64,000 bases of DNA from Echinometra lucunter (GCA_029962745.1 CM057158.1:6199869-6263868); one strand, 5' to 3'; shown: positions 24,711 to 38,225, counted from the stretch's first letter. Notes: generated by a model not told the origin, from the sequence alone. Program-made: numbers and translations.

Positions 24711-26779
24711 TTAAACATCTGCTGAGAAGCAGAAGGGTGTTAACTCTATGTCCTGTTAGCATTCAGCCTGCATGGGATTTCATGTTTTTCTTCCACTGCT
24801 TCCACTATGCACCTTCTTTTCCCTGTTGCAGAGATGAGAGTCCCTTGATCCTTACCTAACTATGAACCCCATCATGTCAGAAGAGACAGAATTTGGCAGA
24901 TGTACATATTGCCAAGATAACAGTCTCACTGGTATATGATGAAATAAGGACAGGAGTGTGAGATGAGCACTTCACAAGACCCAAATTCAAATGAAGAATT
25001 GTTTGTCCCTTTTCATAAACTGCATTAGTCTAGATGTCTTTTATGTTGTATGTTTACCTTGATCATGATAAAGTGGTAGTTGTTGTTTTTTTTCTTTCCT
25101 TTTTTTCTTTCCTTGTTGTTTGAATTTGTATTAAGATCTTCTTTGGGAAGGGGATATGCTATTTAGTCAAGTGTGGCCTTTTTGGAATTAAATCATGCTT
25201 TTTGATACTCAAGTTATGAACAAAAGAAAAAAATATTGTGATACATGACCATGCATTGCACATTGGTTCATAACAAAATTTCAGTGTTAGTCTTTAGTCA
25301 TGGTAACAAAGTTCACCAAACTTTTTCTCTAGCATTATAGTTGTTCTGATTTGCAGGCGTGTTTGGTTATTCCTGTCATTCATAAATGCCACCAGGTTTG
25401 AAGAGAGATCTAAAGAAGATGTAGAACTCCTGATAATGTCCAACCAAAGAGCCTGATCAGTGATTTCAGAATAAGCTTCCATGACCCACATACTGGTCAA
25501 ATTGAGAACATCGTCAGCTTATTGAAGTTATACGTACCCTCTTGATCTGCTATCAGTCATGCATGGCGCATCAATTAATATGGTCGTCTTGGGTTTATTC
25601 TAGTGAAGGGAGCTGACAAATATTTCAAATGTCTGGTGGAATGATTTGAGCACCAGCCCACTTCTTCTTGCTGGACCCTTCTTGTTGCAGAGTGAAAACA
25701 AGGTTTGCCCTCATTAGCCTCAGTATTTAAGATAGCTTACAAATATATTCTTCATGGAAATTGGAAACTAGATTAGAATCTAGTTTGAGCTGAATTGCTG
25801 TGAGATAGTTGACTATTTCGCAGTTGCAGTTGGGATTTTAGTTTGGGCTATTATCCCAGAGAAACTGGGGGTGGGGGGTGTAAAAGAAACCTGCTGTCTA
25901 GCCACACTAGACTTATCAGCTGATAAAGATGCACTATTGTTTGAATGGATTTCTCAACCGAGTGGGTGTTGATTGACTAGAGCTTATAGAAACTAGTAAT
26001 TTCAACTTAATTTGATTTTTCCAGAGAAGCACGAATTTACCTTTTTATCTCAAGCTTGAGCTTGCTCAGCAATGATAGGGAAGCAACTGTAGCCTTTGGT
26101 ACTTTTAGATGCATCTGTTCTGTGGGCTCTAGATTTAGGAGATAACATTCACTTACATTTGATCAGGAGATGACCTTTCTGTAAACCTTATTGCCTATTG
26201 ACAAGTATGGTAATAGGCAATTAGTCAAAGACTGTTACAGAGGGAGTTATGTGTGGATTCAGATTAAACAGCCAAAGGTCTTTCTTTATTCATTAAAAAA
26301 AAATCATTCCTTGCAGCCCGAAGCTGAATTACAAATGATTTCACAAGGTTGATGCACATAGAAACATTGATAAAACTGTAAAATACTTGATTATACACTA
26401 AAGAAGAAATAGATTAAAAATTGGATCGATATAAGATAAAAGATAAACTTCAACCTTGCAAAGTTAGCAAAAAAAAAAGAGAAAAGATTTAAAATACTAG
26501 TGTGTAATGAAAATGGCATTAGATTGATCAGGGGAACATGGATTATCAATTGAACATAATGTAGTAACAGAAAAAAAAGGGGGGTGTAAACGTAACCATA
26601 GGCAATGGTATTTGGTTTGAAAATTACTGTCAATCGTTAAATTATACATTGTGTGATATAATGGCACAGATAATGATAATGTAGCCATGCAGACACTTTG
26701 CAAGGTTGAATGGAGCACTGAACATTAATATTGAGCATTGGGCATGTATCAAAATTTCAAAATACCCACGAAATAAAAA

Positions 26780-26880
26780 AACAAAATGACGGGAAAGAGG
26801 TAACGAAGAGAGAGGAAGGAGAGAAATGAAGGGCACAAAGATGGAAGGAAAGAAAGAAGAAAGAAGAAAGAGGAAAGATA
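26780..26880. repeat. Purine-rich GAAA/GGAA tract
   Basis: A/G-rich stretch with GAAAGAAGAAAG words. It gives a Leu/Ser/Phe-rich open frame on the other strand that is not taken as a gene. Confidence 0.7.
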
Positions 26881-27559
26881 TAGTACACGAAATATTCAGT
26901 TAAATACGTATTACCACTTTATACAACATTTAAAAACAACATCAACAAAATATTTAAAATAACGCCAAAACGGAACTGTCAATCGGTCTATAAATGCAAA
27001 CAGAAATCTCTGAAAAGATTTCTAACTGGAATGAATGAAGACCACTGATATGATAAACAGACCCAAGAACAGGTGAATATAAACATTGTCTCCTAAATCA
27101 TCCTGCTTTATGATGTAATTCACAAATGCACCTAACAATAACATGTCTCAATCAATTAGTCTCGTCCTCATAAACCAGCTATAAATCGTTTCAAATTACA
27201 TATTACTATTCCAGGATGCAAAGATGACCATTTCATACTCCCTTAGATTTAGAATGGCATGCATGTTGAAGAACTACTCAATTTGTCATTTACCACTGGT
27301 GAGATATGAATAGCAGTAATGTTTCTCACAGAGATCCCCTTTTAGAAATATAAGTTCATTAGGTTTATCCAATTTGCATGATGTTGCAACCATACTTCTG
27401 CAAGAGATCTGTGAAGTCTTTTATCCAATGTCTTTAGGATGTTGTCTGCCTATTTTTTACTGTTTGAACTGCCAAGAATGATTGGCATGGTAATAACTGA
27501 CTTACAAGATTCACAAGTATATATGCTTGTCTCCGTGGTCATGAAGAGGGACTGCCTCA

Positions 27560-27795
27560 ACAAAACCTTTTATTTGTTTGTACTTTGTTTGCAGTTTCCC
27601 ATTTCATGTCCATCATTATATGTACTGTAAATATGAATTGTACACTTTACTCTTTGTCTTTCATCTTTTACTTTTCTTTCTTCTTTTTCCTTTTTCTTTT
27701 TTCCTTTTGTTCATTTTTGTTGGTTCAGTGTATATTTCATATGTTCGATATGTTTTTGATGTACTTTTTAATGGACTTGAATAAATGAATAAATC
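27560..27795 (+). mobile_element. Possible 3' tail of a LINE-type retrotransposon
   Basis: A pyrimidine-rich stretch is followed by GTACTTTTTAATGGACTTGAATAAATGAATAAAT, a layout seen at the 3' ends of some animal non-LTR retrotransposons (short tail repeats of AATAAATG). No reverse transcriptase remnant was recognised upstream. It could also be unrelated AT-rich sequence. Confidence 0.3.
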
Positions 27796-29365
27796 GAATT
27801 GAGCAGAGGAAGGAGAGAAAATGACAAAAACAGTAATAAAAATGAGATTTTAGTATAAAAATGCAGAATGATACAATTGATTTTATTGAAATTATACCAC
27901 TGTATTTTTCCACAATTAGGTAACGAAAATTTCGCATTCCTCTGAATATATTTAGTAATTTAAGAGGAGGTTGGAGCACATCATAAAATGATATGAATGT
28001 ATTATGAATGCATATAAGTTTGAATGTTTAATATTCACTCTCCTTTGCTCTAGTTTGCAATATAATTTGTAACAAATGATTTCACTGTGTATATCAGTAC
28101 ATGGGCTCCTTTAGAAACTCATTATCATGATCATGAGCTATAATCACACATGAAGCTGTAGCTGTGGACCAAATTAAACTGATCAAATTTATTGTTAGCT
28201 TCCATCAGGAACAAAGAAAAATAGGTTGCAAGTAGATCATATACATATCGTAAAGCACTCTGTATGTACTATCAAAACAACTCTGCGACTATGGAGATAT
28301 AGCAAATGAATGTTATCGTGGATGTGTAACATTCAGACAGCTGTATAAGCACTTCAAGGTGGAGCTTATATTTCAAGTATGAATGGGTCTATTGTGATAA
28401 CACTTATGATGGGAAGATAATTGCTTCCATTCGTCATCACTTGTAATTAGAAAGACACACACTTCTTTAAGGTCATCAACTTTCAAATGTGAGTTCTCCA
28501 ACTGGTCAGAGGAAGTCAAGATGCAGTTGAGCCAGGTCAGTGGTGATAGATTTAAAGGTAACACAGAAATATATGATTAGGTCTATGGAAATCAAATTCA
28601 GACAAGATCATTTGAAAAAGAAATGTTGAATTTTTGACGACACTTAAGACAATTTGAAAATATGTCAGGCTTTTGTGAAAAATACTAAAGAATATCTAGT
28701 GGATAATATTGTTGAAATCAAACAACTATTTTATACAGGGCAGTTTTGAAATGTTGTGAGAAATTAATCACTGTGAAAATGGGATGATACACTAGCTGTT
28801 AGCTTATATGAATTAGATTATCAAAGATGCATTATTTAGAAATTATGAAAGCAGACAAAAATAATATCCTGTCCAGACTTGCTCAAAAAAGAAAAATAGA
28901 TCATGCCCATTTCCACTATTTCAGCAATAAGCTATTGTGACAACATACATTATCTTCATACTAATAAATAATTGAGACATGTAACAACAACAACCAAAAC
29001 AAAACAGAAAAGTGAAAACATATGTAGGAAACTCCGTATTTCATTACACCTATTGTGTTACAAACATGTCGCTAGTGCCATCAAAACATAAATGCACCTA
29101 AGTGGTTAATAGGCATCTCCTGCATATTTCTGATAGATTTTAGATGAGTATTTCATGAAGAGAAATAGAAGTTGGAAAATAGTATTCACATCTGGGAATT
29201 GACTACCTATCAGAATTTCCTCTGTAGACCTGGAAGTTGGATGATTGGAACTGTTATAAATTCTGTGGGTTAAAGATGTCTTGTGTGTCTCTTTTGATGA
29301 TGGCATCACTGACATAGCAGAATCAAACAGCGACTCCATACATCTCTACTAACTACAGACACAAC

Positions 29366-29771
29366 GGCTGGAATTCACAAAGGTGGTTTAAATTTAGTCC
29401 ATGGTTTAGGCAAATTTTGGGGTACAAGTGCGCTTGATTTAGCGCGTACACTAAGATAGGTCCAATGATAAACGCGCGCGTTTGGCAAAGGGCGCTAGAT
29501 TTACGCTTGTTGCCATGGTTTAGACCACGGTTTATGTAAATTCATGCTTAGATTAATTTACATAAACCGTGGTCTAAACCATGGCAACAAGCATTATTTT
29601 ACATAAACCGTGGTCTAAACCATGGCATCAAGCGTAAATCTAGCGCCCTTTGCCAAACGCGTGCGTTTATCATTGGACCTATGTTAGTGTACGCGCTGAA
29701 TCAAGCGCACCTACACGACAAATTTTGCCTAAACCATGGACTAATTTAAACCACCTTTGTGAATTCCGGCC
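29366..29771. mobile_element. Long palindromic miniature element (406 bp)
   Basis: Nearly the whole element is one inverted repeat. The ends are GGCTGGAATTCACAAAGGTG and its inverse; the arms contain AGCGCGTACACTAAGATAGG, AAACGCGCGCGTTTGGCAAA and GGGCGCTAGATTTACGCTTG. In the middle TTTACATAAACCGTGGTCTAAACCATGG-type sequence is present three times (one forward, two reversed), so the centre was duplicated. The arms are far richer in CpG than the surroundings. No coding capacity and no clear target duplication. Confidence 0.8.
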
Positions 29772-29917
29772 AGCAAGTTTTTAAAAAGTCTCACAGCAAA
29801 TGTCCGAATCACAGAAGTCTGTTTTATTTGTAAAGTTAATAAAGTTTTGTGAACCACTATTCCATGGCCATGTGTATACTTGATTAATCCCCAGATTGCA
29901 ATATTTGGAGGTGGAGG

Positions 29918-29929
29918 GGGGGGGGGGGA
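29918..29929. repeat. Short G run
   Basis: GGAGG followed by about 12 G. One of many poly-G/poly-C tracts in this window. Confidence 0.6.
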
Positions 29930-32068
29930 GACCACATGAGTAAAGTCAGTTAGTACAGTTTCAATTTCTTATTCTAAGGCAGAAAAAAAAAACATATTGC
30001 ATATCAACAAACTGTGCATTTCATTCTTATTGTCTGTTCTCCTGACTCCCTGTATTTTATTGTGTATGATGGTATGCCAAATAAACAATCAGACAATGAT
30101 AATTCTGTCACTCTTCATTTAATAAAGTGGATACAGTGTACAGATTAAGTGCAGAGTTAATAGCACTATTGAAAATGGAATTATGATGTAATCCTATTTA
30201 GACATTTTCATATTCTGAACTTTGAATCAACCCAGGTTGTAACACTTAGATACCCAAGTGTGAAGCAAACCGCAGCTATTCAAACAAAATTTTTACAACA
30301 ATGCACTAATCGGGTCATATTCTGGATGGCAGCTCAAGGATGATGAGTGCTTTATTTTAGAATGCCAATCTAAATGATTATCATTTATTTCATCTATCAC
30401 CCTCTTATTCCATGGTATGGTTATCTGTGTCTTTAATTATGGTTCAGTGGTTTCTTTGATTGACCAACCATTAACAATTGACTGTGGGCTCAATTTTTTT
30501 TCTGTCAGTATCAAACTTCATTCATGGACAAAGGAGATTCTGTTTGAATTTTCTGTCATTAATTTTCTGAAATAACCAACAGTTAGAATTGTTGATTGAA
30601 TTTGTCTGTTGTTTGTGTACTTCAATCACAGACAAAAGTGTTCTATTTAAAGTTGCCATTGTTTATTTTGTATATGGCTATTGTATGAATAAATCAGAAA
30701 CTTAGTCTTAGTAGAAGTGAAAATGATAACACAAACATACAATGTTTTTCATTGTCTTTCTGTACATGTTGGGAGAGGTGTTAAACCTGTGTCACTTTAG
30801 TAGGCCTACAACCCATGATGTCTGCACATTGTGAGCAAGTGCAGTACCACAGAGTAGATCAGTCATCAATTTCACAATCCTGACTTCAAACTTCTGAATT
30901 CATTTTCTCTACACATATAACTTTTCAATCGGCATTCCTCATCACCATGACTACGTCCACATGAAAACAGGTAAATGGATGTAAACAATATGCCTACCTG
31001 CCAGAGCTCGTAGACACCTTGACTTATTTTCGTCAAAAGAACGGGATATCCTGTACATGCAGGGGGTGTTTTGTTTCCCCTTTTCGGATTTCCCATGTTG
31101 CTGAGAAAGTTTATTCATGTTCCATGAAGGTGTCATGAATTAGCTCTTGACTGTAATGTGAACTGTATGTTAAAGAGTAGAATGCCTACAAAATAAGAGT
31201 GAATCCTTTCACTCCAATATAAAATGAATTTGCAGATTGAACCAATAATCCTCAGAATTTTGAAACAAGGATAATTGATGATGTTTTACCACCGTGAGCC
31301 CAAGTACTGCTGAGTTTCAATACAATGATAGTTCGGCAATGAGAGCTAGGAAGAATTGTCAGACTCCAATCTTATGCATCACTTTAAGAAAGATATCTGA
31401 AATCCCCTTGATTGTGTTTTGTTGGATACTGTGCAAGACAAGTCCCATATATATATGAAAATCCATGAATTGTTTTTAAGTGAAGGGAGATGAAATAAAT
31501 ACAAATGTTGAGATAATAATAAATCTTTCAGGAAGCACGATTTGATTTCATTAAAGCACATAGACCCATAGACACTGATAAAACAGTATGACTATACTTG
31601 GACTTCATATCAACAGGATTGAACTGTGATTGTAAACTGCACTTTTGGTTTAACGACCGTGTTAAGTGATGGTATATAATATTGCGATGGAGCAGTGATT
31701 GTTGGGATTTAGCCATAGATATCATCTCCATGAGATTATGGGGGATTGTTGGGGTTTAATACCAGATAATTAGTTATGATTGAGGTCAATGCTTTGTATT
31801 GGTAAATGCAGTTTCCATCACATCTTCCTCTGAGAACCATAAGGGCATATCTCTGTAAAAGTACATATATGTATGTAAATGTGTCCTTCTGGCTTTAAAG
31901 GGGGTACCCAATGCTGAAACAATCTTAGCTCATTTGAAAGAGCATGATTTTGTGAGCAGAAAATCATCGGCCTAATTTTTTTTTAAAAGTCGTGTTGCCA
32001 AGGAAACCCCCAAATGTGGTAAGATTTCAGGATATTTTTGACCCCTCAGCTGTGACCCAGTTTCAACT

Positions 32069-32216
32069 GGGTACCCACTTTGACGTCAAAATGACGTCAA
32101 AGTGGGTACCTTGTCGCGCACTTATAGCAAAATGCGCGCAAGGTATAATACATATTGTACAGTCTAGCGCGCAGCACAACTGCAATGCGCGAAGCTGGGT
32201 ACCCACTTTGACGTCA
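32069..32216. repeat. Inverted and direct repeats carrying three TGACGTCA sites
   Basis: GGGTACCCACTTTGACGTCA at 32069-32088 is followed at once by its inverse (32092-32111) and by a further direct copy at 32197-32216. Each carries the palindrome TGACGTCA (32081, 32092, 32209), the full cAMP-response element. The interval is GC-rich with GCGCGCA words. It looks like part of a transposable element or repeat that happens to carry these sites; regulatory activity is not shown. Confidence 0.75.
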
Positions 32217-32532
32217 TACCTCATCCTCAATTTTTGGGGGTCAGCTCGTGACTTTTTATGATAAAATTAGCCAAAATGCATTGATTTCGATTGAAAATCA
32301 TCATATTTTTAATGTAATGTTTCTTAGAATTCTATTCATGATCATATATCAAAATATTTTTTACCATTGTGTAATCACTTTAAGCAGATGAGATACTCTC
32401 ATGTTAGAGGAATATTAAACCACCATTCCATTGATTTGAGAGATAAATGTTTACTTGTTCATCTAATCAAGACTTTTTCTCATTCATGGCTATAACAAGG
32501 ATGTTTTATGCACTGTTGTATTCAAATTTTAT

Positions 32533-32688
32533 CTGGGCACCATTTCATGAAAGTTGTCAGTCGCTGAGAGTTACCATAGTAACAGTCAGTGACGAGTACT
32601 TCTCAGCCAATCAAAACCAAGGATTTTACTGAAATTGTCAGAGACTGAAACTTGTCAGTGCTGACAACTTTCATGAAACGGTGCCCAG
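32533..32688. mobile_element. 156 bp miniature inverted-repeat element
   Basis: Terminal inverted repeats CTGGGCACCATTTCATGAAA and TTTCATGAAACGGTGCCCAG extend inward through GTTGTCAG/CTGACAAC, about 28 bp with one mismatch. The middle includes GTTACCATAGTAAC, itself a palindrome. No convincing target duplication was found in the flanks. hAT-like by general look, which is only a guess. Confidence 0.85.
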
Positions 32689-33179
32689 AAGATATAATTA
32701 TTATCGTGTAGACCTGATGAACCTCCGTGTGCAGTTTGGTACTGTTAATAAGTTGTATCAAAGAGTTGGTTGTATTGATATTTCATTGGCAATTTCAATC
32801 CAGTTTCCTTGAAACATTGTTTCATCAGATTGCAAGCAGGCTTAAAATGACATATCTCTTTATCTGTCCTGTAAATAGTGTAATGGTGTAACGTTTCAAT
32901 GATGTGTATCAAAATCACAATACCGCATTCAAGACTTTTTTGGAAGGGGGGGGGGGCCTCCATTTATGCCAAACATATACTGGTTCATGTACAACAAGTG
33001 AGATAGATTAAGAAGGAATGCACTGTCACTGGACTGCTGATAATGTTGCCTGTAGATGGCATCAAGGGAGGCAGAGACTAAGAAAGATGACAACGCCTTG
33101 ACTACGGACATGACTGGGTGATACTTTGGAGGAAACACATAGAACTGTTGATTTCCTTTGCTACAATGGAAAGAGCATT

Positions 33180-33300
33180 TGACCTTGTGGAGAGGGTACT
33201 AGCGAGGAGGGAAATGAGCAGATTGGAAAGATGGAATGATGGGAGGAATGAAGCTAAGGGAGGGGGGGGGGGGAAGAGAGAGAGAGAGAGAGAGAGATGG
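33180..33300. repeat. Purine tract with G run and (GA)n
   Basis: GGGAGG followed by about 12 G and then AAGAGAGAGAGAGAGAGAGAGAGATGG near 33260-33300. Simple sequence; open frames on both strands here are by-products. Confidence 0.7.
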
Positions 33301-33730
33301 ATGTCATGTGGCATGTATTGAGAGCTAGAAAGGCTTCAACTTATTTATTTTACTATTGAATTAATGCCCTTGTGGCATCGGCCCCTCCCCTAATTGATAT
33401 GACATTGTGCATCTCATGTGAAATGAACAGGTTTTGTTTTGAAGGGATGGAATGGGAGAGAAGCAAACTGTGTACACAGGGAAAGTCATAAACCATTAGG
33501 TCTACTTTTTGTGTGTGGGGGGACAAGAAATAATGCATCTTGAGAAATAACCTCTAAATCAAAGATTACCAACATTTTTATGCACAGTCTTCTAAACCCT
33601 CCAGAAAAGGAAAAACTGTTAGAATATGAAATTTGTGATGAATTCCTAATGTTTGAAGAAGAGGACAACAGAATTACTGAACAGACAATGAAATACTAAA
33701 GTATTATGAACACGATCAAGTTTTCTGTAT

Positions 33731-33913
33731 CACAGTAAAAACTACTTTCGAAAAATCAACTTAATACAACTTCAGTAGCCCTGTCTATCACCTTTGGAAA
33801 TGTGCGGACTTTACAACGGCTTATTTCGTAACCCGAACATGATTTGTATGGGCAGTACAGTTGGCTTTTGAAATTGCACTTGAGTTGATTTTTCGAAAGT
33901 AGTTTTTATTGTG
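33731..33913. mobile_element. 183 bp miniature element with ~34 bp inverted repeats
   Basis: It begins CACAGTAAAAACTACTTTCG and ends with the inverse CGAAAGTAGTTTTTATTGTG; the repeat continues inward through AAAAATCAACT on both sides. Only one or two mismatches separate the arms, so the copy is fairly young. The unpaired middle has no open frame. Target duplication is unclear. Confidence 0.85.
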
Positions 33914-34263
33914 TTTATGTTGGAGTAGAGAAATGGAGAGGATGTCAATCAATGTTAGTGTATTATCACCTTCAGAGAAGGCTGCCTCTACTACCAACAT
34001 TTCCTATTTCATGAGATTTCTTTGAATTTGTCTAAATCCCCTGGAATTTCTGTCAAGACTCTTGACTTGTTCAACAATGGGTCAAGGATGCTAGATGCTT
34101 TTGATAGCTTTCCAAACATCAGTGGACTTGACACATATCTTGATTGCCAAAGTCAAAGAGAAAATGTTGCTTTAATCTTGATGTGGGATTAAAGGTGTAC
34201 AAGAAGAGGCTTTTTTCTCTCTCTTTCTGATTGAGGATGAAAGCCCCTATGAAGCAAGGTTAA

Positions 34264-34751
34264 AGACATTGGTTAACATTGTTATGATTTTAAAAAATCT
34301 TGTTTTGTTACTTGAAAATGGGATAAACATAAGGGTTATTGTGTAAAAATACTAGTCTGAAAGTTTCAAAGTATAATATTCACAGGAAGTATTTTCAAAT
34401 ATCAAAAATGTGAACCAATGTTTAAAAAATATACGAGGGTCGGTTGCACAGAATAGACATAAGGAGTGCGCATGCGTGTATGACTCACCTTACCTTACTG
34501 TGTGTATTGGCGTATCACGCTGCGGGAGGCACATAACGGCATTTTCAAATTCAAGCAAAGTGGTCCTCTTAGTGATTGTCTCGTGAGACAAAGGATAATG
34601 AAAATCGTCGTTTGCATCTAACTTACACTTTTTCATTCCAAATTATGGTTGGTTTCAGGGTTTTTGAGTACAAATGCAAGTACTCATACACATGTTTCAT
34701 CTTAGTTTGAGAATTTTTTAAATCAGCTACTCACAAAGTTAGCCAATGCCT
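34264..34751 (+). mobile_element. TTAA-flanked miniature element family F1, copy 2 (488 bp)
   Basis: TTAA at 34260-34263 and 34752-34755. The ends AGACATTGGTTAACATTGTT and AAAGTTAGCCAATGCCT are inverted repeats. It is the closest to intact of the three copies and shares the same interior (GGGTCGGTTGCACAGAATAG, GCATGCGTGTATG, ATTATGGTTGGTTTCAGGG). Confidence 0.88.
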
Positions 34752-37700
34752 TTAAGGAAAACCTAAAGCACTTTAGGCCTATATGATATAGGAAAAAGTG
34801 AAATGTCAGATTATGAGGAATTTTGAGACTGCATGTGGCAGCTGGCTCAATGAAATTTTCCTTTAACTCAAGGATGAATCTGAAAATATAGCAAAAGATA
34901 TTAAAAACCGAAATGGCAGAGAATCATGCATGCATTCATACCATAAACCTTGCAGGATATGAATAAAACCAAATCATTAAATTATATATCAAATTGGTAA
35001 ATGAAAATTGAAAATATTTGGACTTGATTTGCTTTATTTTTCCTAAGCTAGAAGTTGTAAACACCCTATCTCACCCCCTCTCCCCCCCCCCCCCGAATTT
35101 TGTCAGTTCTTCAGTAAATGGTGCATGGTGTGAGATTTGATTTCAAAGTGAGAATTACTACTGCCTTTACTGTACCAACACTTCAAACAGTTCACCTCAA
35201 GAGTCACCGCAGCTCAAAGATCTAGGCCTTGATTACCACTGGAAATTGTCTAAACCAACTTCGCATCAAATGTCATAATATTTACCATTGGAGAGATAAA
35301 GAGTGCATGTATCTAGTATGCCATGTTTACCAGAGCCAACCTAGGGGGTTTGACTTGAAGAGGCTTCATCTTCAAATGCACTTGAAGTAACTTGAAGTCT
35401 CTTCAAGAAGTCTTATCGAGGATTCTTGGATAAGACGATATCATGATAATGAAATTGAAAAGTCTCCTTGGATTAATGGAAGGTGAATTGGTGGATTGAG
35501 AGACTGCTTTTATTGGTATTAAAGAGAGGAACTTGTATTTGCAATCCATGAAAGACGGTGTGTGGTAGACCCATATAATTACATAGGATGTCAGAAAATA
35601 GGACCTACTGCACACATTGATGCTGATCACTTTAGTTTGTGATGTTTTATATCACATGTGAATTCAGTCTCCTAATGTTCTTTATAAGAAAAGTTGTTTA
35701 TTGGTACTTAGGAAACTAAACCATTTCTGGGCTTGTACATAAGTTTTGAATCATTGGCTATTTTGAGGAAAATACAATGTGATTTTATACCTGATTAGTG
35801 GGTTTTTTTTTTTTCATCTTTGGTTCTTATTGGTGATCATCCATGTCGATTAGCCTTTTGATTGCCAGTCCAGATGATTACATTTATTGTGAGGGATTAT
35901 AATGCATAACAGCTGCCATGATTTATGGAATAAAGAAGTAGACACATTCATACAAAATTTCGGCAATCTCTTATCTTGTGTACAGGATGAACAGAGGGCC
36001 TCCTAAAGCATAATTAGAAACATTGTTACTTTGAAGCTAGATTATGGTCTCTTCTTCTTCTTCAAACTTTTCCTTTGTATTGCATCTGTACCATTATTGA
36101 AGGTTCTGTCCAGGGAATTTTTGCTAGGAATGCATCTCCAGGATTTCAAACTGGGCATGAAATTGTCCTGCTAATACAAGCACATTAAGTGATAACATGC
36201 TGTGAAATGTGACAAGATGGTATTATTGTAGAATTACATTCTAAATCCACATCATCAAAGAAAAGAATGACAGTTACAATTCTGCCTAGATTAGATGTAA
36301 TCTTCTTTAGTATCCGAGTTTCGTTGTCTTCTTCCTTATCTTCTTATTGTCTGTTTTATATCTTTTTTTTTCTGGCTCTTTCCTTCTGCTATTTTCTTTT
36401 CTTCATGTTCCATCGCTAGTACCTTTTCTTCCATCTTGTCATTCTTATTCTCCTCCTGCCTTCCTTATCTCTTTTATGTCCTTCAGTGAACATGAAGTGT
36501 GATTGCAGTTGCTCTCAGGAGTCAAGGTATTGATGTTGTTTCTGTTGAATTTATACATCTAGGCCTCTTAATGATGTCCAGAAATATTGGGGAGGAAATT
36601 TGTAGATTTATTCACTTATGGAAAAATGTTTACTTTGTGCAGGCAGACTTTGAATATAGTATATGTATTCTCTTCCAATTTTTGTATGGTGACCAAACTT
36701 TATCATACGAAAAGTAGTGTGCAATGTAAAAATAGGGGGCTTTGACTTTGGGTATAAGATCTAAATTCTTTCCTCCCCCTCCCCCCAAACTGAAACCAAT
36801 CTCCTGACAAAAAAATGGAAGAAAAAAATGTTTTCCAAGTCAGATTTTGGTTTGCACCTCGGCGAATTGCCTGGGTGAGGTGGACCTACTTTGAACAATT
36901 CCCAGAGTGTGTTGGATGACTATTTTTATCCCACACACCCCAGAGAGCAACTCCAAATAAAGCCGATATGTATGGCGCAAGGTGCGAAACGATGTCCAAA
37001 ATTCAGAGAGGTGTTTCAAGGGCCAGGAGAATTAGACCGAAAGTCTTTCACCAATTCTCATGGCTTAGTTTGAAGGAGAGGTGTCAAATTTTGTCTCCCT
37101 CTCCTTTCTCTCTTTCTTCATATATTTTTTCTTATGCCAAGGAATGAGATCATCAAATTATGCTTAGGTTACTTGAGTTATGTAGCAAGATGTTAGAATA
37201 CACTGTGGGAATAACTGCAAAGAGAAGAAAACTTTAGAACAAAGATTTGGAGCAAATAAAGATTGGTGTAAGCTTTCGTCTTGAGGGTAATGCTATAGCT
37301 GGTGGCATTGCTGGAAGGTATCGAATGATATAAAGATCAAATGAAAAAAAAAGTGTTTTGTTCAAAATTTCTATGCCTTTCATGTATTAGGTTGTCATGT
37401 TGCTTTTTATTTAAAAAAAAAAAAAGTAATTGGTGAAATGTGTGAAGTGCTACCAGCGTACCATTTTCTTGGGAGGGGGGGACACTTAGCATCTTAGTTT
37501 GGCTATTATCAAGCTATTTTTCATCTCAAATCTAAGAAATCTGATCGAGAGGTCTTGAGTGCCTACCAAAACTGTACATAACCTGTAATGGTACCTTGTC
37601 CGTGCTCACAGAAAGACATTTACAAGAATTGGCAAGAAAAAATAGGTCTCCCTTTCTTGTGATTCTTTTCTAGGAGTTCTTCAGTTTCCTCCAGAAGACC

Positions 37701-37805
37701 ACAACATGGAGGGATGATTCATTTTCCAAGGTCTTCCCTCCTCCTCAGGTCATGTTAAGGTCATGCTAGACCCCCTGCAGTGTTTAGAGACTAGGCCCTC
37801 CCTAA

Positions 37806-37975
37806 ATGGTTCTCCTTCTTTCTCTTTTCTCTTCTTTTTTTCTCTCCCCTCTCTTTTCCTCCCTCTTTTCCTCTCTCCTCCTTCCTCTCAAGTCCTCTTT
37901 CCTTGTTTCCTGTCTCTATCTTCTTCTTCTCTTCTTCTTCTCTCTCTTTCTCTCTTTCTCTGTTCTCCTGCCAAA
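37806..37975. repeat. Pyrimidine-rich tract
   Basis: Nearly pure C/T on the + strand (CTTTCTCT, CCTCCCTC, CTTCTTCTTCTC words). It accounts for three overlapping Ser/Leu/Phe-rich open frames here, none taken as a gene. Confidence 0.85.
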
Positions 37976-38205
37976 CCAGGGCTCTCCAAATTCCCAGGGT
38001 CCTGCCTATTATCTTAGTCTGTTTATCCAGACATTTTCATTGTTATCAATCCAAGTGGTTCAAACAAGCAGGACAGAATGAGATTGATGTACATTACCAC
38101 TTCATGTCATTCACTCTAAGATAAATCATTCAAACTAAGATTTGTACTCCACTGGACAATACCGCAACTTTCTTAATCTTTACATAACCCCTCAAGTAGA
38201 CTTAT

Positions 38206-38225
38206 CCCCCCCCCCCCCCCCCCCC
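38206..38225. repeat. C20 homopolymer run
   Basis: Twenty consecutive C, followed by ordinary AT-rich sequence. Confidence 0.9.
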
